This document shows positions 44,351 through 58,800 of a DNA stretch of 64,000 bases, in pieces. The DNA is from Anaeramoeba flamelloides (taxonomy: Eukaryota > Metamonada > Anaeramoebidae). Position numbers and translations under genes: made by a program. Numbering within the stretch: position 1 is the stretch's first letter; each line of letters opens with the position of its first letter. The DNA lies in contig JANTQA010000072.1 in assembly GCA_027625915.1 (NCBI GenBank), positions 3,782,001 through 3,846,000 of the forward strand. The letters run 5' to 3'. The notes beneath the pieces were generated by a model that made no database searches, was not told where the DNA came from, and saw only the letters and a list, made by a program, of their open reading frames with translations.

Positions 44351-45899
44351 AATTTTTTTTCATTTTTTTCATTTCTCATCAAGTTATTTTTTATCTAGAA
44401 CGTTCTAGAACCCTTTTTTTGTCAAATATAGAAAGTTAAAAAATAGGTACAAATTATCTTAAATTGAATTAAATTGATTAGGTACCAAAGGAAAACAATT
44501 TGTTGGTAATTGAGGAAATTTAACCCCTTTGGAAAATTTAAATAAGATAACAGGTATTTTTTTTTTACTTTAAATTTTATTTTTTAAATATTGATTATTC
44601 TTTTTCTTCGTTGAATTTTTTGTCAATGAGATTCTAAGAAATTTTTTTTTTTATTATTTGCATTTTTGTCGATCGAAAGAAGGATAAGATCAGAATTATA
44701 TTTTTTAGTTACAAGACACTTTTTGGGTATGGAACAAATCCATGATAAATAACTAGACCCTTAAATTATAATTTTTTTCTAAAAAATAAAACAATAACTT
44801 GAAAAGAAAGTTAAATAATTATCAAAAAAACGAAAAAAGTTTAAAAAAATTGAAAATGAAACAAAAAATTTTGAACAAATTCAATTCTTTATTTATAAAT
44901 ATTTGGAATTGTCACTGGTTTTCCCTTCAAAATGTATTTGGTCTAAGATTATTTTATTGAATAGTAAATTAGATTGAATATTTGTAACAAAAAAGAAAAA
45001 AAAAAAAAAACTTTAATTATATTTTATAGATACATTTTAAGATATAAATAGACATATTTTTAACTACTGTTGTGATTTAATTTTTTTAAAAATGTATTTA
45101 AGTTACGAGCTTTTTTTCGAAATAAAATGAATTCTTATCTAAACTGTTATAAAAAATTTTTTATTTGGAATTTTATTTAACATCTGAAATGGAGAAGTTA
45201 ACCTGATTTAGGTATTTTGTTAATTTGTGTCTTTTATTTTAAATTAAAATTACATATATTTCCTTACTAAAACCAATAAAAGTTCCAATTTTTTTTTTAA
45301 TATTTCAACTAATTCTTGAAAATAGACTAAATATATTTTTTGTTTAGTGTTAGAAATTCTTGGTTTTGAAAAATAAAAAAAAAATTATTTTATTATATTT
45401 TTAATTATTAATATTTCAATTCGTATCTCAACAAATAAAACATCTTGATGGTTTTGGTGATTAAATAAATTGTACTTTGGAAGAAATTTATCCATATTTT
45501 ATCCATTAATTCCAATATAATATAAACTTTGTTTCTATAAAAGGGGCACATCATTTTTTTTTAAATATCAATTATTTTTTATATATAATTGACGTTTGAA
45601 GAAGAAATAAGAAATAAGAAAAATAATATACCTCAAAGAATTGTTGATATCTGCCTGGAAGAAAACTAATAAATCAATCTATTTTCGAAAAAAATGAAAA
45701 ATCAAATCCTTATGGCCACATTGTAAAAAAGAAGAATGTTCGTAATGATCTTATACTGGTATACAATTAATAAACAGGATAAATTTTTCATTTCATTTTC
45801 CATATTTTTCTTTTAAAAATCAAGTCACGAAACGAATTTTGTTGGTACACGTGGTCTCAATTTGAAAAAGGAAATGAAAATGAAATCAAAATTTTTCAA

Positions 45900-46230
45900 T
45901 TTAATATTCAAATATTAGGATCAAAGATCGAATAAAATTCCAATAGAAATCAATATGATTTCTCAAAAATAATTTCATAGATTCAATAACATTAGAATAA
46001 CATGTTTTTACTAATTTACTATTGATCTTGTAATAAAAATTTTTTGTAACTGAATTACATTTTAAAAAATAAATCGAAAAAAAAAACAAAAATGTGAAAA
46101 ATGTGAAAAAATGATTTCAATTTTGAAAATTTCCAGAATAAATTTATTCTTCTAATGTCCATGTAAACTCTTTAAAAACATATAATTCACCTATTAAAAT
46201 TAACCTTTTTGACTGGAAAATAGTTTACAA
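45900..46230. repeat. Dispersed repeat (pair of 37725-38050)
   Basis: See the shared blocks listed for the 37.7-kb copy; same orientation. No coding capacity. Confidence 0.6.
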
Positions 46231-47659
46231 CAATTTTTTTTTTGTAATTTAAAAAAAATCATTTTCTTGTTTTCAAAAAAGGTTCATAAATTACAAAAGA
46301 ATTTTAAAGGTTATACTTTTTTTTTAACCAATTTTTTGGTCTTAATTCACAAAAATAAACTAAATTTCATAATAAATGGCCCAGCTTAAATTTGAATTTT
46401 GAATTGTTTTTGTTATGTTTTGAAGTTTTTCCTCTCACAATGAAAAGTTTGAAAATAAATCATTTTTTCTCTTTTTTATTTTTTCGACAATTTCTTAGTA
46501 AAATTGAAAATGAAAATGAAAAATTGGAAAGAAGTAACAGATGAATTAATGGTTAAATTGGTTTCAAATATGAAAAAGAGATTAGATTTAGTTATCCAAA
46601 TGGAAGGAGAATCGATAAATTGGTTTTTTTAATTTTTTAAATTTTCTATTTTTTATGTAATGCTTCTTTCAAAATAAATTGCCCAATTTTTTTTTAACAG
46701 TTTTTTTTATTGTTTTTTCTTTTATTTTTAGACAAAAAATAAATATCTCTTGAGTATAGTATTGAACATTAAAATCGAATTTTTTATATTATAATTGATA
46801 AATTCAATTATTAAAAATATTTTTCTTTAAAATTTGTTTTTTAATTGGCTAATATTTTTGAAAGATAGTTTAGTTAGATAAACTTAATTTTTATTTGAAA
46901 TAAAAAATTATATTTTGAATTGTTTAGGATAATATTTCTTAATTCTCAAATATCTTGAAGAAAATTTTTTTAAAAAAACGATTTACAGATAAAAAAAAAT
47001 CACACAATTTCTCCGTAAAATTTCTAAATTAATTCTAAATTTTGATTTTTAAAACTATTCTTCTTATTCAGATTATTCAAATATTTTTCAATCATTACAA
47101 TAAAAATAAATTTTAGTTAACCAAAAGTATTATCTCAAAAAAAGAGAAAAAGAAAATATTTATCTTTATAATAAATTCAAATAAGATTATTTCTAGTTAA
47201 TAATGATTAAAATGGGAATAAAAAAGCTAAAAAAAATTTTATTAGTAAGAAACAAAAAATTAATTTTAATAATTCTCTGTTTGAAAAAAAAAAAATTAAA
47301 AAAAATTTGATCTCACAGAAACAATTTTCTTTTCTGGTTGTTTTTCTTAGTCGATTTGAATTTTTAGACACTTTAAACTAACAAAATTTATACTTAGATG
47401 ATATCATCAATAAAATATTTTCAAAGTTTATCCTATTTTCAGGAAAGACATATTTGGTAATTGAAATTTTTTTTATTTTTATTGTTTATGCAAGAAGATC
47501 TTAATTCATGTTCTTTTGACAAATTCATAAATTATTATTTCGAAATGAGTGAAAATATATCAAATTAACTTTATTATCTATCTGGTGTAATAAATCTCTT
47601 GTATCTTGTATGATAATAATATTTTTAATATTTTTAATATTTTTTTTTAAAATTGAAAA

Positions 47660-47870
47660 ATTATAGTAAACTTAATTCCAAAAATGGGAAAATATTTTCA
47701 ATATAAATAATTTTTTTGAATTTAATTTTTTTGTTTTGAATAATAATGTATTTCACTAAAGTATTTTTATGATAATAACCACTGTAGATTAATAAATAAA
47801 AATCTAGTTTAATCATTTTTTTTTTTGAAAGATAAATGAAGAAAATAAAAAATAATAATAAAAAAATTTA
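47660..47870. repeat. Dispersed repeat (pair of 19560-19760)
   Basis: Same orientation and block order as the copy in the Seh1 intron, e.g. GATAATAACCACTGTAGATT and TTGAAAGATAAATGAAGAAA. Confidence 0.7.
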
Positions 47871-48526
47871 TTTATAATTCTGTAATTTGGTATACTATTC
47901 TTATTTAAAATTTTTTCAAAAACTTTGAAAGGCCATTCATTATTTATTTTACAACCTCTTAAATTGAAAAATTTTGTAATAAATAAAATTGAAAAAAAAA
48001 AAAAATACCCAATTACCAAATAAATACTTTATTAAATTGTTAATAAATTCTTTTAAGCAGTTAGAACTGTTATTTATTTATCTTTTCTCAAAGGTAATAG
48101 AGTTATCTTATAAATACAAATTCTATGAAAATTGATAAATAAAAAAAAATATTAGAGAAATAAAATATCTTTTTTATTGATTAATTTTCGTTAAAAAGCT
48201 CTCAAATAGTCCGTTTTTGTGTTTAATTTTCTAATGTAAAAGAAAAAAGAATAATTCTAAAAAATTGTTTTTCCTTTGATTAAATCCCTTATTTCTAAAT
48301 TTTTGAGAGTTTGTATCAATAAATAATATAAAAACATCAATCTCATTTTGAATATTCAATTAAAAAAAACCCCACGATTAAAAAAAAAACTAAATATGGT
48401 TCAAAATGCTATTATAATTGGATCTATTCATTTTTTGAATTATACTTTATGAATTTAACAAGTTCAAAATTAAATCTACAACGGAATAACTGTTTTTTAT
48501 TTTTGACACTAAATCCTAAAATAAAT

Positions 48527-48549
48527 TATATATATATATATATATATAT
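48527..48549. repeat. AT dinucleotide microsatellite
   Basis: Alternating A/T run of about 23 bp. Confidence 0.85.
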
Positions 48550-49808
48550 CAATTTTTAGAATTGAAGATCGGTTATAATTTTACTAATATTTTATTATTC
48601 TAACATTTTTTTTCATAATTGTAAAATTAAATGATTAAATATTTTTCTTTCAATAATTAAGCCTATACATAACCAACTATGTGTATTAAAATCACGATTT
48701 GAGAATAGTTCTGAATTTTTTTTATATTATGATTATTAATAAGAAATAATTTCATTTGTTGAAAATATTTAAAAAATTGAAAAATAATAGTAAAATCTAT
48801 TAACATTTTAATCCTGACTTTTTTACTAACACTCTGAAAGAATTAATATTGAGATTATTATTTATTTTAAAAAGATTCAAATTAAAAAAAATACTTGAGG
48901 TTACAAGTCGAATATAACAGGTTTTATAAAAGTACTAGGAAAAATTTTATATTTGATTGTTTGGCTCTTTTTCTTAGTTTTTTTTTAATCATAAAAGAGA
49001 AAAAAATGATTTGGAATGAGTTCTTTAAATAAATAAATTATATTTTTTACAAGTTTAAAATAATTATTCTAATTTTCTTTGAAATTAATTAAATTTTAAA
49101 TACATGAGTTATTTCACAACTTAGTTCTGTTTGTTTTTAAAAATAAATTTTGTACACTTTCTTTTCAAATAATAAAATTTCAATCTTTCTTGTAAGAAAA
49201 TAATCATTTTTTTTTGAATAATTCTGAAATATGTTTGGTTTTGATCTTTCTAAAATGTAAAAAATGGATCAAACTTATTAAAAACAATAATTCTTTTCTG
49301 AAAATATCATTTAAAAGCTTGTTTCGATATTTTAGTTCTCAGAATTTCATTCATTTATCAATTTTCAACTTGCTTATAAATTTTTTTGAATTTGCTATTC
49401 AAATTTTTAAAAAAGATTTTTTGACTTTAATAGGTTATTAAAATATTTCGTTTAGGAATCTTAGTACTTCAATACCTGACATACATAAGAACCAAACAAA
49501 AACAAATTATAATCTATTTCTTTGAACTATATTGGTTAAAGTAAAAAAGGAAAATGAAGTAATTAAAAAAGGAAATCCAGTTCAAAGTTTTTCCTATTTA
49601 TTAAACCCAACATCTACCAAATAAATAACTATTCTAAATTCAAAATACCACGAAAAACAAGTTTAATCTATTAAAGTATAACTCAGAAATACTTTTAAAT
49701 CTTCTTACCCTTAAATATTATGTTCAATACTAACCAGTCTTTTCAACACTTTTTTATTTCATTTTTTTTACTTTTCTTATTGGTTTTTGTTTCTACAATC
49801 AATTCTTT

Positions 49809-52800
49809 ATGAGTTCTTTTCGATCGATACTGAGGCGCAAGAACCAAAAAGACACTGAAAGTGATCGTGTTTCGAAAAATAAAAGGAATTTGCAAGTGTT
49901 GCATAACGAAATTGACAAATTAGATTTAAATGGTGGCAAAAATAACACATTCCGAGGATTGGTTATTGAGTTAGAAAAGCAGTTTGATGTGTATCAAAAG
50001 TGCGACGGATCTGAAAAAAAAAAAGAGAAATTGTTGAACAAAATGATGAATAGCTTTGCAAGCACACTTCGAAAGAATAATTCGAATGTCCAATACTTTG
50101 GGGCAAGTAATAATTTATGTTCCATTTTGATTAAAAGGCATTTAACAAGCCTTGAAGAAGCACTAGAAAAACAAAATCTAAAATTTCTCGATCGATCGCT
50201 TATTTCTGAAAAAGAAGAAAATTTTGAACAGTCTTTGCTATTAATCCATTGCATTCAAATACTAACATTTGATCAAAGAAATAAAAGTCTCTTTATTTCA
50301 TCAAAGTTTTGCTTACAAATACTAAAATTACTGATCTTAATTTACGATGAAAACGAAAAAGTAAAGAAAAAAAAAAAAAAAAATGAGAAAAAAATAGAAC
50401 TTCCAAAAAGGCTTTTAACTGAATTTGGGTTAATTTTATATAATTTGTTTAAATACCGTTTAATTTTTGAGCAAATTATAAGGATTAATAACAGCAATAA
50501 TTCAATTATTCACCAAATACTTTTATTACCCATAATCTGTTTTCGAAAGATTACACAGTCTTTATTTATTGAAGGTCTTTATCCCAACAAAGTATATCAT
50601 TATTTTGCCGAAAAGCGTCTTATAAGAAAAATGGTTAAGGAATTGCAAATTACAAATTCTATTGATCAAATTAATCATATTGTTTATAATTTTTTCTTAA
50701 TTTTCAATTCGGTCTCCAAAAGTAAAAGCCAAACGATATCAGGAGAAAAAAATATCAAAATGTTTTTAAAAGAAAAAGTTTTTGGCATTCTTGAAAATAA
50801 AATTGAACTATTCTTAAATTTGAATTTAAATATAAATAACCAAAATGAAAAAGATAAAGATAAAGAAAAAGAAAAAGAAAAATATAAAGAAAAAGAAAAA
50901 GATAATGATAAAGAAAAATATCAAGAACAAACAATAAAGAGAAAAAATTTTCAAAAATTTATTCAATCAATTTTGAAAATAATCTTTATCAATTGGCAAT
51001 ATAAATATTATAAAGACAATTTTAATGAAGAAAAAAAAAAATTATTAACAAATTCTAAGAAATATTTCAGTTTATTATATAATAAATTGATTAAATTAAA
51101 CAAACATGTAATAATAAAAATAATTTTTGATCAATTAAATAATATCATAATTCACAACAGTGATCCAAATCTTTTCCCAATTAAAATAAATATATTAAAG
51201 GAAATAATAATTAAAATAAATGAATTAAATAAAGAAAATATTGATCTTTTATTAAATATTATCTTAAATTTCTTAATAATAAATATTAATAATAAAAAAA
51301 TCAAGGAAATATTAACAATTTTAATTGATTTTTTAAATACCAACAATAAAAAGACAACAGAGACAGTAGAAGAAGAAGAAGAAGATTTAAAAATTATAAT
51401 TTATAAATTTTTAATAAATTTAATGAAAAAAGAAAATAAAATAAAATTAATTTTAAATGAAACAAATTTAATTACACTAATTTTAAATAAAATGAAAATG
51501 ATCTCAAAAAATAAAATTGAACATAATAATAAAAATTCATATCATGGATTCTGCTGTTTATCTGAATTAGTTTATAATTGCCAAAAAAATTTTCAATTTT
51601 TTAAAGAAAATGATGGGGATCAAATTTTATTAAATCTCATCAATATTCAAGAATATCAAGAGGATTTATTTTTAATTTATAAAAATATAATTATTCAAGA
51701 TCAAAAACAACAATATAATGATTTAAAAGTTTTGTTACAATACTATCAGAATAATGATGTTATTAATATTCATAACAGAACACGATTATTAAAAATATTT
51801 TACAAAATCTTTAAAAAAAATTTAAATGCAAAAATTTTATTTTATAAGGAAAATGGTTTCGAAATTTGTTTAAATCAAGCTTTCGTTGATTTACAAAACA
51901 AGGCATTCTTTAAATATACAAAGTTAACGATTAAAAACATAATACTTTTATTAAAGTATTCTTTAACTGGCTGTAAATTAATACAAAGATATTTTAAAAA
52001 TACCTTAGTTCTTAAAATCAAAACATTAATCATCAATTATATTAAATTCATTAACAAAAGCAACAACAATAATAACAATAAGAAAGAAGTAGAAGAAAAA
52101 GAATTAATTAAGAAAATAATTATCAAACAATTAATTAATCTTAGTATAGATAATAATAAAAATTTAAAATATTTACAATTAATTTTAATTCTTCAAGAGT
52201 CGATCAAAAACAATAATTTTAATGATGATCTTAAATATTTTTTTTTACAAAATATTTTATTATTAGTTAATGAAAGCAGGCTCAACAAAAAAAAATTGAA
52301 TGGAATTAACATTTTAAGTTTTATTATTAATGAATTTGATTCATGTATATTAAAAGCCGATAATAAAATTGGGGGAATTTGTTTACAAATAATTCAAAAT
52401 ATTGGCTATTATTATTTTTCTTCCAAAAATTTAAGAAAATATTTTAAATTATTTTTAATACCCTTATTAATTAACAACCAACCCAATACAGAGAATCAAA
52501 ATAAATCATTAATCAATATTGTAAAAAATTTACGAAAAATGATATCAATTGGAGAATCACCTTCTTATTTCGAAATTGATCTTCGGGAGAAAAAACCTGG
52601 TAGAATAATACTTAATGCATTATTAAATGACAATTTAACTGACAAAAATCATAACTACAATAGTAATAATCAGATGGATAGTATGGAAATTTATAAAAAT
52701 AACAACCATAATATCAACAATGTAATGAATATTAATACTTTGGACAAAAATGAAAATGATGGAAATCAATTAATTTGGCCAAAAAATACTTCATATTCAA

Positions 52801-55800
52801 TTTCTTTATGGTTTTATTTAGATTATTTCAACCACAACCACAACCACAACCACAACAACAACAACAAAAACAATAATGACAATGATCTAAAACATCAATC
52901 GTCAATCTATTTATTTAAAATGATTAGTAAAGATCTAAAATTAATTTATATATTATATTTAAAAGGAAATAAATTATTTCTCCGAACAAACAAAAATTCC
53001 TTTTATTGTTTTAATAATTATCAATTTTTAAAAAATCAATGGTATCATTTAGTATTGGTACATCAAAAATCAAGACTAGGACAAGACAATTGTTCGTTAT
53101 ATATTAACGGTGAATTTATTGAAGATATGAAAATTAATTATCCAAATTCTTCAAATTCCAATTTTTCAATAATCATTGGTACACCAAAGGAACTAACTGG
53201 AATTAACAAATTAAATATAAAATACAAAATTGGACCATTGTATTTTTATGATTCCATTTTAACCAGGGAAAATATATTTTTATTATATTTATTAAATTTT
53301 TACTATAATGGTTCATTTTTGGGTGACTTAAAATTATATCAAACTTATGATTTTATAAATTATGAGAATTTGTCAAAAATTGAAAATTCAAATTTAAATC
53401 CTAAAAATATTAGAAAATTATTTAATTTACAATTTGCAAATCATCCCTTAGTTAATGATAAAATTTTTTTAAATTATAATTTAGATCATATCTCATTTTT
53501 AAATAAGAAAAAAAATACAAAATTTAGAAAAATTTTAAAAAGAATTGATAATGAGAATAAAGTTAGTAATAAAAATCAAAGAAATTCACAATTTTCAATA
53601 AAACCACCAAAGATAAATAAATTTTTTAAAATTAAAAAAAAAAAAAACACTGCCAATGAAGAAAATAATAATATCATTAACAAAATTAGTAATGATGGAA
53701 ATGAAAAGGGAAAAGAAAGTGTAAATAAACAACAACAAAACACCAATAAAGAAAAGGATAATACAAGCAAAAGTAAAAATAAAAGCCAAAGAAAAAATAA
53801 AAGCAAAAGCAAAAGCAAAAGCAAAAAAAAAAAAAAAAGAAAAGCCAAAAGAAAAGAAAATAAAAAAGAAAATGAAAATGAAGATGAAAAACAAAAAATG
53901 ATATTAATAAATTCTATTAATAGTAAAGGCTTACCAATCGGTTTTATTCAAGGTAAAGTTAATTATTTTTTAAATAATAAAAATTGCAAAAACCAATTTT
54001 TGTCTATTGGCGGTATATTAATTGGATTAATGCTTATCGATTTATCCAACGATTCGGAAATGCTGAGGGAATCTATTAAAATTATTTCTAATTTAATTAA
54101 AAATAACTATATTTATTGTAACCAATTCAAAAAAATCGGTACATCTTCGATAATCTCCAATTTTTTATCATTAAAAATTAATTTAATTGACGAAAATAGT
54201 ATTAATTTATTATTTCAAATGAGTGGATACGATAAAAACTTGAAAAATAGAAATCAAATATTTTCGAATATTGCAGTTATTAAAAATATACTGTTTGAAA
54301 GAACAATTTGGAAGCAATGCAAATTAGATCTACAATTAGCATTGTATGGAAAAATATTAATATTTATCAACAAAAAAAATAATTTTAATAGTTTTAATAT
54401 TGATATATTAAGGAATTTAAATTTGATTGATAGGGTCTGTTATATATTAATGGAAGAGAAAATAAATAAAAAACTAATATTAATATTACTCAAAATAATA
54501 AGAATATTTATTAATGATCAGGTGGTTGATCAAGAAATAAAAAAACTAATTGACTGTATTTTATTTTTAAATTCTAAGAACAACGTTGAATCAAATGAAA
54601 TAATTGAACTATTATCAGACGTATTTTTGGATTTAGTAAAGAAATTAGAAAAACAAAAGGACAATAAATATAATCAAAGTGATTCAATTAAAGAAAAAAT
54701 TAATAATAAAATGAAAATCAAAACAAAGGAATTAATTATTTTGAATAAATATTTTAATTATAATTATTTCTTTTCAAAAATATTTTTGAAAAAAAATTTA
54801 CAAGAAAATAAAAAAAAATTTCAAATAAAGATTATTTCAATTGTAATTTCAATATTAATTTTTAATAATCAATATTTAACCCAATTTAAAAATAATAATG
54901 GCATTAAATTATTAATTCAAATTATTTCTCATTTTAAAAACCATAAAATTGTTTATTACCTATTATTTTCATTACTATTGAAAATCCCCATTTATAAAAT
55001 ACCGAAATTTTCTTTACCAGAACTGTCAAAAACACAATTAAGACAATTTTTATTTCAAAATAATAATAAATTTAATAAAAATAATCAAAATAATAATACA
55101 AAAATATACAGTACCAACATAATTTATGGTATTTTTGAATTGATACAATCCCATAATATTTATATTCTTTTAAAAAACACTAATAGCGAATGGAATGAAA
55201 TTATTAAAAATATTTTCCATTTTTTAAGTATTTTAATTAAACATTCAAATGATTTCCATGCATTGTCTTGCAAAAATAAATTTCTCAAACACATTTCAAA
55301 ATTGCTATTTTTTGAAAAAAATAATACTGAATTTATTCAATTTAATTATATTTTTAGATTAATTACCGAAATAATAATTAAAGGAATTGAAAATTTAATG
55401 AAAATCGACCAACTCATCATTAATATCTTTGATTCTCCTCATATTTTATTAAATAAATCAATTCAATTCACATTCAAGAAAGTTATTTTCAAACAATTAA
55501 TTACTATTTGCCAGCAAAAATATATTAATGTTGGATTATCGATAACAAATAAAAATAGTTCCATTAATAAAGGCAGTAAAGGTAAAATTAAAAATAAGAC
55601 GAAAAAATTTAAATATAATCTGAAAAATTTTTTAAATTTTAATCCAAAAATTTTTAAAATCTTGTTTAATTTAACAAAATTAATTTCTAATCAACTTTGT
55701 CAAGGTATATTGACCGATTTAGAATTAGAAATATTGTTGTTTATTATTGATTTAAATAAAATTTTTTGGAAACTAAATCCTAATTTTTCAATACTTGAAG

Positions 55801-58800
55801 TAAAAAATTCCATAAATCGAAATAATTTATTAAAAACTTTAACAAAAAGTTTATTTAAAAGTTTATTTTATAATTTTCGAATGTTGTTAACAATTGGAAA
55901 TGATAATGATAATGATAATGATAATGAAAATGATAATGAAAATGATAATGAAAATGATAAAGATTTTGAAAAAAAAAATGATGATGAAAAAGTCAATAAT
56001 AAAATAAAAATTGTAAAATTATTAAATTTAATAAAAAGTAATAAAACTATCTTTCTTAATAAACAAACATTTAATTTAAATTATATTAAAATTTTAATTT
56101 CAATTTTAATCACTTTTTTGGATACTAACAAAAAGAAGAATAATGAGAAAGATGAGAAAGATGAAGAATTATTTAATTTATCAATTGAAATTTTAATTTA
56201 TATATTAAATCAATTTGATGACAAAAAAAAGGAATTATTTCAATATAAAGAAAAAGAAAATATCAATAACTTTTTGGAGGAGGGTTTTAATTTGTTAATA
56301 ACTGATATCAATAAGTTTAAAGATTTAATAACAACCGATTCCAATCAATTTTTTACAAAAATTCAAAAATATTTTTTAAAAATATTATTAGATTATTTTG
56401 AAAAAAGGAAAATGAAATCGAATAAACAAATGAAATTAGATTATCAACAATTCGAAAAAAGTTTAGAACTAAGAAAAAAAAAAGAACTTCAAATAAATAA
56501 TATTTTTAATCGTAATGAAATTAAAAGTGAAAATGAATATGACGAATTTCTTAATCATTTAAATAAAAATTTTCAAAAAACAATAATTGAACGAAATGAT
56601 AGGTTTAATTTTTTAAATTTAAAATGGAAAAATTTGAAAAAAGAATTATTCACCGAAAGGATGATTTGGAAGGATTTATTAGATAAAAAAGATAAGGTAC
56701 AGAGATGGAAATTAAACAGAACTCAAGGAAAAGATAGAGTGAGATTAAAATTAAAAAAAACTGAAAAAATTAGAGTTTATCAAGCCAAAATTTCAAAAGA
56801 AGAAGAAGAGGAAATAGAAAAAGAAAAAAAAAGAAAAATTGAGCTGGAAAAACAAAAAGAAAATGATAAGGAAAATGAAAAAGAAAAAGAAAAAGAAAAA
56901 GAAAATGAAAATGAAAATGAAAAGGAAAAAGAAAAAGAAAATGAAAATGAAAAGGAAAATGAAAATGAAAAAGAAAAGAAAAATAAAAAGGAAAAAGAAA
57001 AGGAAAATGAAAATGAAAATGAAAATGAAAATGAAAATGAAAATGAAAAAGAAAAAGAAAAGGAAAAAGAAAAGAAAAAGGAAAAAGAAAATGAAAATAA
57101 AAAAGAAAATGAAAATGAAAAGGAAAAACCAAAAAATGAAGATGATGAAGAAAAAAACGAGAATGAAAGTAATTTAATCCAAAAAGAATTAATTCAACTC
57201 TCCAGAACTTTTGAAGCATCAAAAAAAAAAAAAAAAAAAGATAATGAGAATAAAAATGAAAAATTATTAAATGATTTTGATTTTATTGAAGAAGAAGAAA
57301 TGAATTCGATCAAGCAATTAGAATTAAAAAATTTAATCAAAAAAATCCAAAAAGATCAAAGAATTTTAAGATATTTAGAAAGAAAAGAAGAAATAGTTTT
57401 TAAATTTAATTGTTCGAGGATAACCGAGTTAGATTCCACTGTGGCAATATGTTTAATATCGCAAAAAAACATTTATTTGATTGACAACTATCGAATTAAC
57501 ACTGAAGGCGAAATTGAAGAATTTTTTAAAAAGGAAGAAAACATTTGGAGTAGTACTTCAAAACAAAAGCAAACGGGCGAAAATGCTAAAAACAATAAAA
57601 AAATCAAAAAGCATAAATGTATCAAAATACCGATTCTGGAATTAAGCGATTTGAAAAAAAGGAGATATTTATTACAAAAAACAGCTTTAGAATTTTTTTC
57701 GCATGAAGGAATCAACCATTTGATTAATTTAGATAATTCAAAAACAGTCAAAACCGTTATCAAAAAAGTTTCTTCTTTATATATTAGCCCCGTTGAGGGA
57801 ATGGAAGAAATAGGTATTTTTGGCACCGTTGAGAATTTTTTAAAGCCTGTTAATAAATCGAAATTATGGGAAGACGGGTTAATTTCTAATTTTGAATATT
57901 TGATGTATATCAATTCTTTAGCTGGTAGAACTTTCAATGATCTAACGCAATATCCTGTTTTCCCTTGGATTTTATCAGATTATGATTCAAAAGATTTAGA
58001 CTTGAGCGATCCAAATGTCTATAGAGATTTATCAAAACCAATGGGTGCCCTAGGCAATGATAGAGCTGAACAATTTAAAATGAGATATGAAAATTGGGAA
58101 GACCCTTCAGGGCAAATACCTGCGTTCCATTATGGCAGTCATTATTCAAGTTCTGGAATTGTTCTTTATTATTTATTAAGATTGGAACCGTTTACAAAAT
58201 TATTTATTAAATTTCAAGGTATGTATTGTTTTTTTTTTTTTTTTTTTTTTACTTTTTTTTCTTTTCTTTTTTTTCTTTGATTTTAACGCTAGATAAGACA
58301 ATTGGAAAAAAATATTATTATAAAATTCGCTATTTCGAAAAAGATTTGCAAAAAATTACTTCCAATTGAAAAAAAAAAACCTATTATTATTATTTAAGGG
58401 AGGGGCTATTAATTCCTCTTGTTTGTCGTTAGGTTTTTTTTGAGTTTTCTATTTATTTGTGAAGTGTTCTAGGTTTTTTAGGTAGAATAGAAAACCTCAA
58501 GAAAATTACGCTAGGTTTTTTTATTTTCAGAAATAAAACGAAAACTCAAAAAGCCTAGAACACTTCACAAATAAAATAGAAAACCTCAAAAAAACCTAGA
58601 AAAATTCACAAATAAAATAGAAAACTCAAAAAAACCTAACGAAAATCAATAAATTTTACAAAAAAAAAACAAAAAAACCTCAAGAAAACCGAAGTTAGCT
58701 TTTCCATAATTTAAAAGAATTGAGTTTAATCTTTGATTCTACTCTATTATTTTGAATTAAAAAAAAACCTAGGCACTTGACGACACTCCACGGAACTTCA

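Larger units (their letters stand above)
40434..49808. other. Gene-poor 9.4-kb region
   Basis: Lies between the divergently oriented 5' ends of the GRL-like and BEACH genes. No conserved protein was found on either strand. It contains the repeat at 41740-41990, a G+C-richer hairpin pair at 43373-43451, the foldback element at 43758-44350, the diverged repeats near 44760-44950, 45900-46230 and 47660-47870, and an AT tract at about 48527-48549. Short frames (43506-43712, 49214-49441) carry no signature. Confidence 0.6.

Noticed and set aside
53595-53894. Minus-strand hydrophobic frames opposite the BEACH gene
   Set aside because: Antisense of Lys-rich codons, giving Phe/Leu runs without any independent support.
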